Assembly (NCBI RefSeq): GCF_002288925.2
Contig: NW_022098069.1
Location: 86,349,606 to 86,413,605 of the forward strand
DNA length: 64,000 bases
Reading direction: 5' to 3'
Source: Delphinapterus leucas
Lineage: Eukaryota; Chordata; Mammalia; Artiodactyla; Monodontidae
Every line of letters begins with the position of its first letter. Position 1 is the stretch's first letter. The translations under genes and the position numbers were made by a program. The notes beneath the pieces are model-generated. The model saw only the letters and a list, made by a program, of their open reading frames with translations. It did no database searches and was not told the DNA's origin. This document shows positions 45,061 to 56,480 of the stretch, in pieces.

Positions 45061-47532
45061 ATGGGTTCACAGACCAGCCCAAGGTCAGTTTTGATAAGAA
45101 CGTCTTTAATAAGAACATCTCTGTCATCCTTTATGTACGCGTCTGTTAGGTCAGGCTCGTTACACGAGTCATTCCCATGTCCTATGTTGTTGCTAATATT
45201 GTGTGCTTGTTCTATGAGTATCAGAAAGTCGAGTCAGTCTCCCATTGTGATCATGGATTTCTCTGTCTCTCCTTCGGGTTCTGTCAATTTTTGCTTCATA
45301 TTTTTGAAACTATATTAGTGGGCATATATAAACTTACAACTATTTTTTTCTGATATAAGTACAGCTGAACCAGCTTTCTTTTGGTTGGAGGGCATGTTAT
45401 CTTGCAGTGGTTTTGTTTTTTTTTAATTTATTTTATTTATTCATTTATTTTTGTCTGTGTTGGGTCTTCATTGTCACACACAGGCTTTCTCTAGTTGCAA
45501 CCAGTGGGGGCTACTCTTCGTTGCAGTGTGCGGGCTTCTCATTGCAGTGGCTTCTCTTGTTGCGGAGCATGGGCTCTAGGCGCACAGGCTTTGGTAGTTG
45601 TGGCACATGGGCTCAGTAGTTGTGGTTCGTGGGCTCTAGAGCACAGGCTTAGTAGTTGTGGTGCACGGGCTCAGTAGTTGTGGCTTGCAGGCTCTAGACC
45701 GCAGGCTCAGTAGTCGTGGCGCACGGGCTTAGTTGCTCTGCAGCATATGGGATCTTCCTGGAACAGGGCTCGAACCCGTGTCCCCTGCATTGGCAGGTGG
45801 ATTCTTAACCACTGCACCACCAGGGAAGCCCCTAGGCAGTGTTTCTAACATGTAATCTGTTTTGCCAGTCTTTGTTTCTCAATTGGAGTATCTTTCTCAT
45901 TTACGTATAATTGCTGATACATTTAGGTATAAATTGCTCCTTTTAGTGTTGTTTTCTATTTGTCCTATTTTTTCTGTACTTCTTTTTCTCTCTTTTTTTG
46001 CCTTTTTTGGGCTTAAGTATTTTTTGTTATTTCATTTCCCCCTCTATTACCTTGTTAGTTATATATTCTTTCACTATTCTTTTAGAAACTATTCTAGAGA
46101 CTACTACAAGCATCCTTCACTTATAAAAATGTAATATAAAGTCGTACTTTTACCCCTTCTCAGACTATATAACACTTTAACTCCATTTATCTCCCGCTCC
46201 TGCCTTTTGTACTATTGTTTTCATTTACTGTTAATTCTGCATATATTTTGAACTACACAAAGCATTATGAGATGGTTTTGTACAGTCAAGATTCGTTTTA
46301 ACTTTGCTTATAAGATCCCTTCCATTGCTCTTTATTCCTTCCTGCATGTCCGTGCTTCCACATGGAGTTGTTTTTCTTCTGTCTTAGCATTTCTTTTGGT
46401 GCAGGTATTCAATTGACAAATTATCTCAGTTTTTGTTCATCCAAAACATTTTTTATTCTGCCTTTATTTTTGAGGAATATTTGTGCTGGACGTAGAATTC
46501 TAGTTTGCCACGCTTGAGTGTTTTTTTGTTTGTTTTTTTTTTTTAGTATCTTTATAATTTCATTCCGTTTTTTTCTGTTTTCCATTATTTTTGTCAAGAA
46601 GTCACTGTTATTTATATTGTTGCTTTTTTGGAGGCAATCAATCATTTATTCTAGCTGTTTTATAGATTTTCTCTGTTGTTGGTTTTCAGCAGTTTTATAT
46701 TATGCTTAGATGTGGTTTTCTTTGGATCTGTCTTGCTTGTGGTTTGTACTGTTCCCTTTATCTGTGGTTTTATGTCTTTCATCATCTTTGGAAACTCCTT
46801 GGTTATTATCTCTTTAAGTACTGCTTCTCTCTCCTGTCTCCTCTGCTTCTGGGACTGAGGTTACACCTACATTAGAACTTTTCACCATATTCCATGTGTC
46901 TCTTATTCTCTTTTCTGTATTCTCCATCTTTTTTCTCTACATGCCTCAGGCTGGACATTTTATCTAATCTTCAATTACTTTGTCTACCTTCCACCCAATA
47001 GCCTTTTCTACAGGCATGACCAATAGGCTGTTAAAGTTAAACCCTATTTGAGTAAACTTTTGAGTTCTTAATTTTATCTACTGTATTTTTCAGTTGTACA
47101 ACCTGCCATTTAATTAATTTCTGTAGTTTTCAATTCTTTACTTAAATTCTCAGCTCATCATCTAATCTCTGAAACATGTTAATCACAGCCACCCTAATGT
47201 CTATAACTGATAACTGCAATACCTATGTCTCCCATAGATCTGTTTCTATTGTTTCTCTCTTGGTTTTTAGTCATTTGATCTTGTTTCCTGGGATGCCGGG
47301 TGATTTTGGATCAAATAGTGTGAATGAAAATGAGAGGTTACAGCTATGAATAGTGTTATCTTCCTCAAAAGATGGTATAGTCTTGCTTCTGGCAGACAGT
47401 CAGACTGAGGGCAGATTGCCTTAGTCCAATCATGGGTTGATCCATTGGGAAGATGAGCTTCAGTCTTTGTGAAAGCTAGTAAATTTCAAGATCACATTTT
47501 CCCCTAGAGTACCAAGGATCCTCTTTCTTTTT
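45061..47532 (-). repeat. Old L1M/HAL1 fragments, antisense
   Basis: Antisense relics continue on both sides of the SINE at 45412-45833 (TTTGCCAGTCTTTGTTTCTC; later TATTTGTGCTGGACGTAGAATTC, which is HAL1/L1M-like). Boundaries between individual copies are not resolved. Confidence 0.6.
45412..45833 (-). repeat. Unusually long CHR-type SINE, antisense
   Basis: At about 420 bp this is longer than the 300-bp copies. The central CAGTAGTTGTGG unit is repeated about five times (45590-45730), suggesting internal expansion of a body segment of about 30-40 bp. Confidence 0.88.
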
Positions 47533-47831
47533 TTTTTAAAGATATATTTATTTATTTTTAATTTTTATTTTTGGCTGCGTCAGGTCTTCATTGTGGCACG
47601 CGGGACCTTCATTGCAGTGCACGGGCTTCTCTCTAGTTGTGGCTTGTGGGTTTTCTTTTCTGTAGTTGCAGCATGCAGGCTCTGTAGTTGAGGCGCACGA
47701 GCTCAGTAGTTGCGGCGTGTGGGCTTAGTTGTCCCAAGGCCTGTGGGATCTTAGTTCCCTGACCAGGGATCAAACCCTCATCCCCTGCATTGTAAGACGG
47801 ATTCTTTACCCCTGGACCACCAGGGAAGTCC
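47533..47831 (-). repeat. CHR-type SINE, antisense
   Basis: Head at the right (GGACTTCCCTGGTGGTCCAG on the minus strand) and A/T-rich tail at the left; GGATCCT lies on both sides. Confidence 0.88.
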
Positions 47832-49140
47832 TGGATCCTTTTTTTTGATAAGCCCTGAACCTCAAGTTGTTCTCTAGTCCCATAGACTTCAGGAAGCTAA
47901 AATCAGCCTTTCAACTATCACTTCAAAATCAGCAAATTCCTCAAGGGAGAGTGTGGCCCCAAACATCAGGCTTACATTTCTACATGTTCCTTTCTCTGAA
48001 GCCATAGCCTTTCAAGTTCTTACTGCCTTGGGCTTGTTTCTTACTGTTCTCTCATGCCTTCAAACAGATGCTTTTTAATATTTTCTCCAGCAGTTATAAT
48101 TGCTCTACACGGAAATTCATCTACAACATGCTAGTCTGCCACTACCAAAAGTAGACAACTCTCCAGATTGTTTAAAAGTTATATATTTAAAACTTGTTCT
48201 TATGCTTTTTGCCCTTAAGCATCATACCTATTTATTTCTTAGCTCATTCACTCACTAAATACTTGCTGAATATGTTCTGTGCTCCAATCACTGTGTTAGG
48301 TGCTAGGGTAAATACTCATGTTCTTTTGTTCATCCTTTGATTACTTAAAACGATCAATATTTACATCTTCTTTCTAATAAAACACATGATTTAGCATGTC
48401 CTTATGTCCCTTTAATATCCCCTTTCCACGCCACTCCTGTGTTAACATTGTCTAGAGTTTCTGTCTTGCAGTTACAGATTTCTCTGTTTCATTTGATCTG
48501 AGCTTTTTTGAGAAAAAGAAAAGCCAACAATGAATCTGCCAAAATATTGTATTCCCCTTACCTCCCAGATCTCTTATAGTATCTCCTGAAGTTGTTTATT
48601 TTATTATGGAATACTCCTTCTGAAGTTTTCTCTGAGGAGCTTTGCATGGCAAACTTTCCCACCCATCAGGCGTTTATCAAGTTCAGTTTCCTGAAGAAGT
48701 TCTTTCTGGAGCCTCTGCCCTGTTCCATCTGGACTGATTGCCCTCTAGGCCTGGCGTGTACAGTCAGCCTGTGCTTCTCCTCACCATCCTCCGGGGCCCC
48801 TCTGCTCCTCTGCTGTGCTGGACTCCCTTTCTTGGGTTACTCCGTTGTCTTGGTGGAGCATATCCTTATTTGGCTCCCTCAGAAATGGTACGTGGAAGGT
48901 TAATTTTTAGAGAACTTACCTGTCTGAAAATGTCTCACATTTGGTTGATAATTTGGCTGGGGATAGAAATCTATGTTGGAGATGGTTTTCCTTCCGATTT
49001 CTGAAGGCAGTGTTCCATTATAACATTTAGTGGGGGTTTTTTTCTTCATTTGCTAGAAGTTTTTCTTAACAGGTCTTTTCCAAGGTCTGTCTCTTGCAAA
49101 AAGAGAAGTTACCATGTACAGCTCTCTGCTAACTAATGTG
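47832..49140. repeat. Mixed old repeats: L2-like piece and antisense L1/HAL1
   Basis: Position 48240-48310 resembles an L2/MIR core (ATTCACTCACTAAATACTTG, TGTTAGGTGCTAGGG). Position 48920-49060 resembles antisense HAL1/L1. The rest is not classified, and the open frames at 48592-49004 show no domain. Confidence 0.4.
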
Positions 49141-49310
49141 TAAGTTTTAATGATATAAATGATTTTCTAGGAAAATATAAATTACCTACAAGGATCCGAC
49201 AAAAGAGAGAAAGCCCAAAAGACCGATAACCTTTTCAGAGGAAACAGAAAAAGAAGGAAGAACTGAAGTTCCACAAACATCAAAAGAAAAAAGCATCCAG
49301 GCCAAACAGT
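49141..49310 (+). repeat. Short L1 ORF2 fragment, sense
   Basis: ATGATTTTCTAGGAAAATATAAATTACC followed by an L1-like acidic/basic codon pattern. Confidence 0.55.
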
Positions 49311-50765
49311 GCCTTCAAACCTGCAAAGGATGGATGATTCCTGTGGTTTAAGCTGGTCCTCAGGCCCAGAACATGGAACAGCCCCACCCTTCTCTCTTTG
49401 GCTGGTCAGGGGAGTTGTTTCAGGAAGGCAGGGTGGCCGCCTGTAGGAAAGCGGGTTGGCAGAGTCAAAGGCAAGCCCACGACAGGGTCTTCCGGCTCCT
49501 TTCTGTCCACTGCATCGCCGCCCAGTTCACAACCGCAACCGTAACAGCAAGTCTGCCTCTGGAAACCAGCCTGTTACTCCTGTTTTCTCCAGTCGCCGGC
49601 ACAGGAACTGGGTGCTGCTTTCACCCCAGGGACAGAATTCACAGAGAGTGGCTGCCTGTGGTTGTGAGGGCTGCACGTTCTCTCTTGACAGTGTTTGCCC
49701 GGCCCTTTCTAGCTTTGGGATAATCCCCTTTCACCGAGGAAACAAAAGCAATAAGGAGCCTGTGTCCCTGGGCTCTCCCGTGTCTGCGGCCTCCGGGTGG
49801 GGGAGGGGGGCCATGTCTGTGCTGGGTCGGCCTTGACCAAAGAGCCTGGCTGTTGGGGGGTGGGGCAGGGAGCTGGGGGAGCGGGGACACTCCCTCGGTG
49901 GCACTGAAGCAGTCGGGCTCTTCCGTAGGCTTGGGGGCCACCTGCAGCTGCCGCTGCCCTGTCACACATCTCGGGCCACTGCTCCCAGGAGACAACCAGC
50001 TGGGACCTTAGAAGGGGACACCTGGGAGCCCATTCCTTCCAAGCCGGTCTGCTCTCCCTCTGTGCCTGGGCTGTTGACCACCTCTGCTGGCCACGCCGTG
50101 GGGTGCACACTGGAGGCCTGTCCTAGCAGCCCTGATGCAGGCAGTGAGGCGCTTTGGCCTCCTTTTCCCTGTGGGATTCTGACTTACCTGCCATGGCCCC
50201 TGAGGGGCCCCTTGTGAGCTTCTTGTGCTCGCGGGTGCAAAGCCGGCCCCTCTGCACTCCCTGCCCCCTCTCTACCTGGCACTCGCAGGCCTGACTGCAG
50301 TGTCTCTCCTGCTTCTCAGCTGCCCAGGGGCGGCCTCTGGCATAGCTGCAAGGTCAAGCATAGGTTTGACAAAGATTTAGATAGAATTTTACTTACATAA
50401 TTTTTGTTCAGATCTCATTTCATTTTTCTATTTCTCACTAACGAACTGGAATCCAGGCTTGGCCTCATTGAATTGGGGAACCTCTGACCTCTCACACACC
50501 CTGGCCTCTGTGACTGCATCCAGCTGTCGTTCATGGGCCAAGGCCACGTATGGGGGGCACTTCGTTCCTCACCCCACATCCAAGTCACTGTCTCCACTCA
50601 GCTTTGTCTTCCTTTGCCGGATTCCACTCCTGTCCATTCTTTCTCTGTCTCGGCCTCTGTCTCTCTTGTACACACACTTCTGTGCTTTTGATTCTTATTC
50701 CTTTGTTTTTTTGTTTTTGGTTTTCAAAACCTGGATCTCATTGTGTAAGCATTTTAAGGTTCATA
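49311..50765. other. No gene recognised; GC-rich intronic stretch
   Basis: Overlapping open frames on both strands at 49373-50110 have no domain, and no splice sites make a coherent exon. Confidence 0.45.
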
Positions 50766-51225
50766 TGCTGTGGTAATCTGAATAATGGCCCCCAAAAGAT
50801 ATCTGCATCCTAAAGCCTGGAACCTGCGAAGGTTGCCTTATGTGGGAAAAGATCTTTGCAGCGTGATTAAGTTAATGATCCTGAGATGAGAAGGTTATCC
50901 TGGTTATCGGAGTGGGCTCTAAATGCCGTCACAGGGCCCTTGTAAGAGCCGGATGAGAGGGACTTGACACAGAGGAGAGGAGGCCCCGCGACCACGGGAG
51001 GGAGACTGGAGGGATGTGACCAAAGGCTGGAAGAAGCAAGGGATAGATTCTTCCCCTAGGGCATCCAGCAGGAGCAGGCCCTGCCGACTCCTTGATTTTG
51101 GCCCAGCGGTACTGACTTCAGACTTCTGACCCCCAGAACGGTGAGGGAATAAATAGCCCTTGTTTTAAGCCACCAAATTTGTGGCAATTCATTACAGCAG
51201 CCACAGGAAACTAATACATATGTCA
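50766..51225 (+). mobile_element. Solo MLT1-type LTR (ERVL-MaLR)
   Basis: It shows the full MLT1 order: CTGAATAATGGCCCCCAAAAG, AAGATCTTTGCAGCGTGATTAAG, GAGAAGGTTATCCTGG, CTTGATTTTGGCCCAG, ACTTCTGACCCCCAGAACGG, AATAAATAG and GGAAACTAATACA. It is long and well preserved, with no internal region attached. Old endogenous retroviral-like sequence, inert. Confidence 0.9.
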
Positions 51226-51540
51226 ACCTCTCAACGATTCTTTCAAGCGCTAGGTGTATGGAATATCTGCTCTGTATCTACTTATTAGTGGCCACTGCAG
51301 CAGGTAAATTCAATTAATGAAAAGTTTATACTTTGCTCCTGGTATGCAGTCCCACGAGAATACAGGTGGCTTCATTCCCTGTCATTGTGTCTGAGGACAA
51401 TACAAGGAGCCAGAGAAACGTGCACTTCACAGAGGCCCCCAAACTCTCCCTAACCCTGGAGCTGGTAACGGGAGACACAGTGTGCAGTTCAGTGGGTCAG
51501 AACATAGACTAAAAGCCAGGAGATCAGGACTCACCAGATA
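51226..51540. other. No gene recognised; possible MIR remnant at 51460-51530
   Basis: AGACTAAAAGCCAGGAGATC weakly recalls MIR. Confidence 0.3.
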
Positions 51541-52630
51541 AACATTTGAATGGCTGTTTTAGTACCAGACAGTTAGATTTCAGGGCAAGGACTATTGCCA
51601 GGGACAGAGAGGGACACTTCATAAAAGGGCCAGTTCATCAAGAAAACATAACACTTCTATATAGGGTGCATCTAATAGGACGGATTCAGAATACATGAAG
51701 CAAACCTGATGGAGCTGAGATGAAACATGCACAGATCCACAAGTCCAGCTGGAGATTTCAGCACTACTTTCTTAATAATAACAAGGACAAGGAAGGTCAG
51801 AAAGGATATGGAAGACCTGAATAACATTATCCACAATTGCAGAATATACTGCATTTTACATGCACAATAAAGCATTCATCAAGATAGACCGCATGCTTGG
51901 CCATAAGACGAGTGTCAATAAATTTAAAAGGACTGAAATCGTAGAGACTATGTTCTCTAATACAATTAGAGAAATTAAATATGGAATCAAGAACAAAAAT
52001 ATGTATAGAAAATCCCCACATATTTGGAAATAAAGATGACATTTCTAAATAACCCATAGGTCAAAGCAAAAAGTCAGAAGGGAAATTAGAAAATATTTTG
52101 AGCTAAATGAAAATGAAAACACATGTCAAAAATTTTGGGAGGCAGCTATAGAAGCACTTAGAAATTTATGACATTACATGTCTTAAGCTTCCACCTTAAG
52201 AAGCTAGAAAAATAAGAGGAATTTAAATCCTAAGTAAGTAGAAGGAAGCTAGGAGGAGTGGAAACCAATTTAATAGAAACAGAAAAATAGTTGAGAAAAT
52301 CAAGGATTTTCCCACAGAAGCAGGATTTTCGAAAAGATGAGTAAAATTGGTAAACCCCTGGAGAGACTGATGAAGAAAAAGAGAGAAAACCCACAAATTA
52401 CTATCAGGAGTAAAAAGGGTACATCAGGGGACTTCCCTGGCGGTCCAGTGGTTGCGACTCCGTGCTTCCACTGCAGGGGGCGCGGGTTTGATCCCCGGTG
52501 GGGGAACTAGGATCCCGCAAGCTGTGCAGCGTGGACCAAAAAAAAAAAAAAAGTACATCAGCATGATCTTTACAGATACTAAAAGAATAATGGGGAGATG
52601 TAATGAGCACGAAGACACACACACACAACA
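51541..52630 (+). repeat. L1M ORF2 fragment, sense, with a SINE insert
   Basis: Sense old L1 (AGACCGCATGCTTGGCCATAA, TGGAATCAAGAACAAAAATA, GAAGCACTTAGAAATTTATG). The SINE at 52428-52552 interrupts it. Confidence 0.75.
52428..52552 (+). repeat. Short tRNA-derived SINE
   Basis: 9-bp duplication GTACATCAG at 52419-52427 and 52553-52561. The head is GGACTTCCCTGGCGGTCCAG; the A tail has 14 A. Confidence 0.92.
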
Positions 52631-54976
52631 GATACGTTGATTAACTGTGTGGATGACGATGATTCACTGTTCAGTGCATGGAGGTGGATCATCACAGGGT
52701 CTCCGTCCTCATCGTCCTCACGCTGAGTGATGGGCGGGGGGCGGGAGGCAGGAGAGGCAGGTACACCTACTGTAACATCACGGAGATACGTCGTAATCTC
52801 TGCCTGACTTTCCTGCTTTTTCACTTCTCTAAAGATGTTTCTGTACGGCACCAGTCCTTCTTCCAGCATTTGCTTCAGTTTCATAGAGGAGTTCACGTCC
52901 CGAAAGAAGCCGAAAGCAGTCTGGAATATCAGAGCCCTTCTGCCAGGTCATCTAACGTCAGTTTGTTCCTGGCGCTGCTTCTTCTATGTCCTCCTCTTTG
53001 GCTGGCGCCGGTGAGGAAGCTCTCATCTTCATGGAGTTGTCTTCTGTTCACTTCTCTGGTGTGGTGTCTGTCAGCTCTTGAATTTCTCCAAGACCCGTAT
53101 GTTGAAACCCTTCACCCCCTACCTTTTCTTGCCCAGCTCATAATTTCTTTCATGATTTCCTTGGCAGACTCCATCGTAAATCCTGTGAAGTCATACACAA
53201 CACCTAGTCACAGTTTTCTCCAGCAGGATTTTATTGTTTGGGGCTTGATGGCTTTCACAGCTTTTCTGTAACAATGATGGCATCTTCAATGGTGTAACCC
53301 TTCCAGGCTGTCATGATGTTGTCTCTATCAGGGTTCCCTTCCATAGCATTGACGATCCTTTCTGTAGAGCACCGTGTATAATGAGCCTCAAAGGTCCTTA
53401 TGGCCCCTGATCTAGAAGCTAAATAGAGACGTTGTGTCCGGGGGCAAGTAGGCCACTTTGACACCTTCGGGGCTGCACCCATGGAGTTCTGGGTGGCCAG
53501 GAGGGCATTGCCCAGTATCAAAAGAAATTTAAAGGCAGTCCCTTCTTGGCAAGATACTTCCTAACTTCAGGGACAAAGCATTGATGGAACCAATCCAGAA
53601 AAAGGGCTCTCACTGTCCAGGCCTTGTTGTCCAATCAAAAGCCTGACAGCTGCTGTTCATCGTCTCCCTTTAAGGCTCGGGGGTCAGCAGATTGATAGGT
53701 GGAGGGCGGTCCTGACCATAAGCCTGACTGCACTGGTACCAAACAGGAGTCAGCCCTTCCCTTCCTGCCCTAAATCCTGCTGTTCACTTCTTCCTTACCG
53801 GTGAGTGCCCTTTGTGGCACCTTTTTCCAGAATAAGGCATTTCCATCTGCATTACAAACCTGTTCAGGCAGATATCCTTTCTCCCCAGTGATTTTCTTAG
53901 CAGCGTCTAGGACCTCGTCTGCTGGCCCTTGGTCAGCAGAAGCTGCTTCTCCTGTTATCTTTACGTGTGTAAAGCCAATCCTTTTACTAAAATTATTAAA
54001 CCACCCTTTGCTGGCATTAAATTCTCCAGCTTTAGATCCTTCACCTTCCTTTTGCTTTAAGTTGTCATGTAATGACTTCACTTTTTCTCGAATCATATTA
54101 GAGTCTATATCAATCCTGCACCCACATAAAAGGTGCATTTGCAATACAAGATAAAGAGGTATTTTGCAAAACACCTGCTGGCATAGCTGCAGCGACGGCT
54201 TCACGAATTTCCTTTTCTTACAATGGTCCTTACGCTGAATTCAGTTATCTTGAAATGGCGGCAACCACAGCTGCAGACCTCGATCTACTGTACATATCAT
54301 GCAATTCAACTTTTTCTCATAACGTCACGACTTTTCTCTGCTTCTTGGGAGCATTTCCAGCAGCACTAGTGGCACTTCGTATGGGCTCCATGGTGTTACT
54401 GAAGGTTTACGATACTGCACTAAACACGATGAAAAATGTGTGAGGACCATGAGAGATCACTTCTTACTGCAATTCCCGATTTACTGGAGAGACAAACTCC
54501 CCACATGGAAATGACCAGCGTCACGGGGCATTTTAAGTGGACACTTGAAACACTTGAGCTCAGCACAGTAGCAACAGGAGGAGACTAGGAAATCGTTAAC
54601 GACAGCACAGGGCACACTGCAGTTCATTCACACAGGGATGATTTCATACTGCAGCTTCACGTTTGTCTGTCAACGGCCCCGTGTACGTTCTGTGTTTGTG
54701 TGCTTAAGTTTTGATAAATTTTAACATTTTATAATAGATTTGTGTCCATTTTATGGTAGTAAATGATAAACTAAATTATTATCTACATGTCTTTTATGCA
54801 TTCATGACACACCTAACCTTTTCTTAATATTTTTCAATATTCAGACTACAAAGTTCATCTCTGAGTTTTTTCTAATTGTTGCAAATCTCCAAAAAACTTT
54901 TCAGTCTATTTATTGAAAAAAATATACATATAAGTGGACTCACAGAGTTGAAACCTGTGTTCTTTGAGGATCAACT
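52631..54976 (-). mobile_element. Tigger-type (Tc1/mariner-pogo) DNA transposon, decayed
   Basis: A minus-strand transposase relic in several frames. The start is near 54390 (MEPIRSATSAAGNAPKKQ), followed soon by an in-frame stop. The central part (53770-54204) has EGSKAGEFNASKGWFNNF, ITGEAASADQGPADE and EKGYLPEQVCNADGNALFW, where the family's catalytic first Asp lies in the N-A/V-D-E motif and is here NADGN. The later part (53255-53521) is GAIRTFEAHYTRCSTERIVN and YTIEDAI; the end (52579-52896) is EGLVPYRNIFREVKKQ. The terminal inverted repeat of the 5' side is at 54945-54976, matching the CAGTTGACCCTTGAACAACA type. CENPB- and JRK-like human genes derive from this superfamily. Broken by stops and shifts, so not active. 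Confidence 0.88.
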
Positions 54977-54984
54977 ATACTTTC

Positions 54985-56480
54985 AGAACAATGTTAAATA
55001 GTGGAGGTAGTGGGCATCCTTGCCGTGGAGCTTCCCATGATAAGAAGCTAGCTTTAGGAGTGAGGTGTATTGCTTTGTAAGTTTAAGGAAGTATCCAGCT
55101 ATTCCTGTTTTCTCAAGAGTTTTTACTGGGAGTAGGATTGGATTGGATTGGAGTTGGATTTTGTCACGGGGTTTTTTTCAGCAACAATGTAGATGATCAT
55201 GTAGTTTTCTCCTTAGTCGTATTCATGTGGTGAATTATATTAATGGACTTCCTAACATTGAACCAGCCTTGCTTTCCTGGTATAAACTCTGCTTGGCTGT
55301 GAGGTGCTATTTTCTTAATGTGGAGTTGGACTCTGTTTGCAAATATTCTATTTAAGATTATTACATCAATCAATATTCATAAATTTTATATTTTGAATAA
55401 ATTTTAAGATTTTTAAAGAAAATCAATATTCATAGGCAGTATAAGTCTATAATTTTCCTTTTTTATGCTATCTTTATCATGTTTTGGTTATACTTTCTTA
55501 ATAAAATTAATTTGGAAGTTTTTGTTCATCTTCTGCACTCTGCAACAGTTTGCACAGCGTGGGGACTCTCTGGTCTCTAAGGTTTGATAGAATTCTCCTT
55601 TGAAACCATCTGAGCCTGGTGTTTTTGTGGGATAGTTCCTTAATAATTTTCTCTATTTCTTCTATAGACATTGGTCTGTTTAACTTTCATCTCTACTGGA
55701 GTTAGTTTTTATAACTGTGTTTTCTTAAGAAATTGTCCGTTTCACCTGGGTTTTAAAATGTACTTATATAGCATTGTGCAAAATAACTTTTAAGGTTTTT
55801 TTTTTTAACTTCCTACATATCTGCTGCTACTTTCCCCCGTTGTTGCTTATTTTGTATATCTGTGTTTTTGCCCTTTTGATTAAGCTAGCTAATGGTTTAT
55901 TTATTTTCTGTAAGAACCAGGATTTTTATTTACTAATGATCTGTTTTGCTGTTCTCTACTTAATTTCTTTTCCTCATTAATTTCTGCTCCCATCTTTTTT
56001 CTAGCTTTATTATTTCACTCCTTGTGTATTCTTTTGACTTTCTTGGTTTTTTCCTTGTGTTTATTTAATTCATATAGTTTTATTCTGTCATTTTGATTAA
56101 TATAGGCATTTAGGGTTATGAAATTTCCTCACTGTTTTAGTAATCCATTGGTTCTGACATAGGGTGTTTTCATTAGAAACTATGTGATTTCTGTTTATAT
56201 TTCTCTTCAATCAAAAGTTGACTGATAGAAGTGTTTTCTGATTTATTTCTAGCTAGATGGGCTTTGGGGATTTTGTTTTTGTCTTTAATTTCTAGTTTTC
56301 TTATACTGTGATCAGAGTGTTATTTTAATATTCCTACTATGTGCGGCCTTTTGAGGTTTTTTGTGTGCCCTGGTGCATGATGTGTTATTGTGCGTGTGCC
56401 CCATGTGCTCAAGGAGAAAGCATGTTCTCTGTTATTGGAACATGATGTCCGATATATGTCCCTAGCATCTATTCATTCTG
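54985..56480 (-). repeat. Old L1 ORF2, antisense
   Basis: Antisense reverse transcriptase region: TAGTGGAGGTAGTGGGCATC, TTGAACCAGCCTTGCTTTCC, CCTTTGAAACCATCTGAGCC and GTGCATGATGTGTTATTG. It starts right beside the Tigger terminus. Confidence 0.85.

Noticed and set aside
49373..50110. Overlapping open frames on both strands considered as an antisense gene pair
   Set aside because: Open in three frames at once in GC-rich sequence; no homology recognised.
52678..53271. 197-codon + strand open frame, the longest in the window
   Set aside because: It is the exact antisense of the Tigger transposase relic; composition explains the openness.
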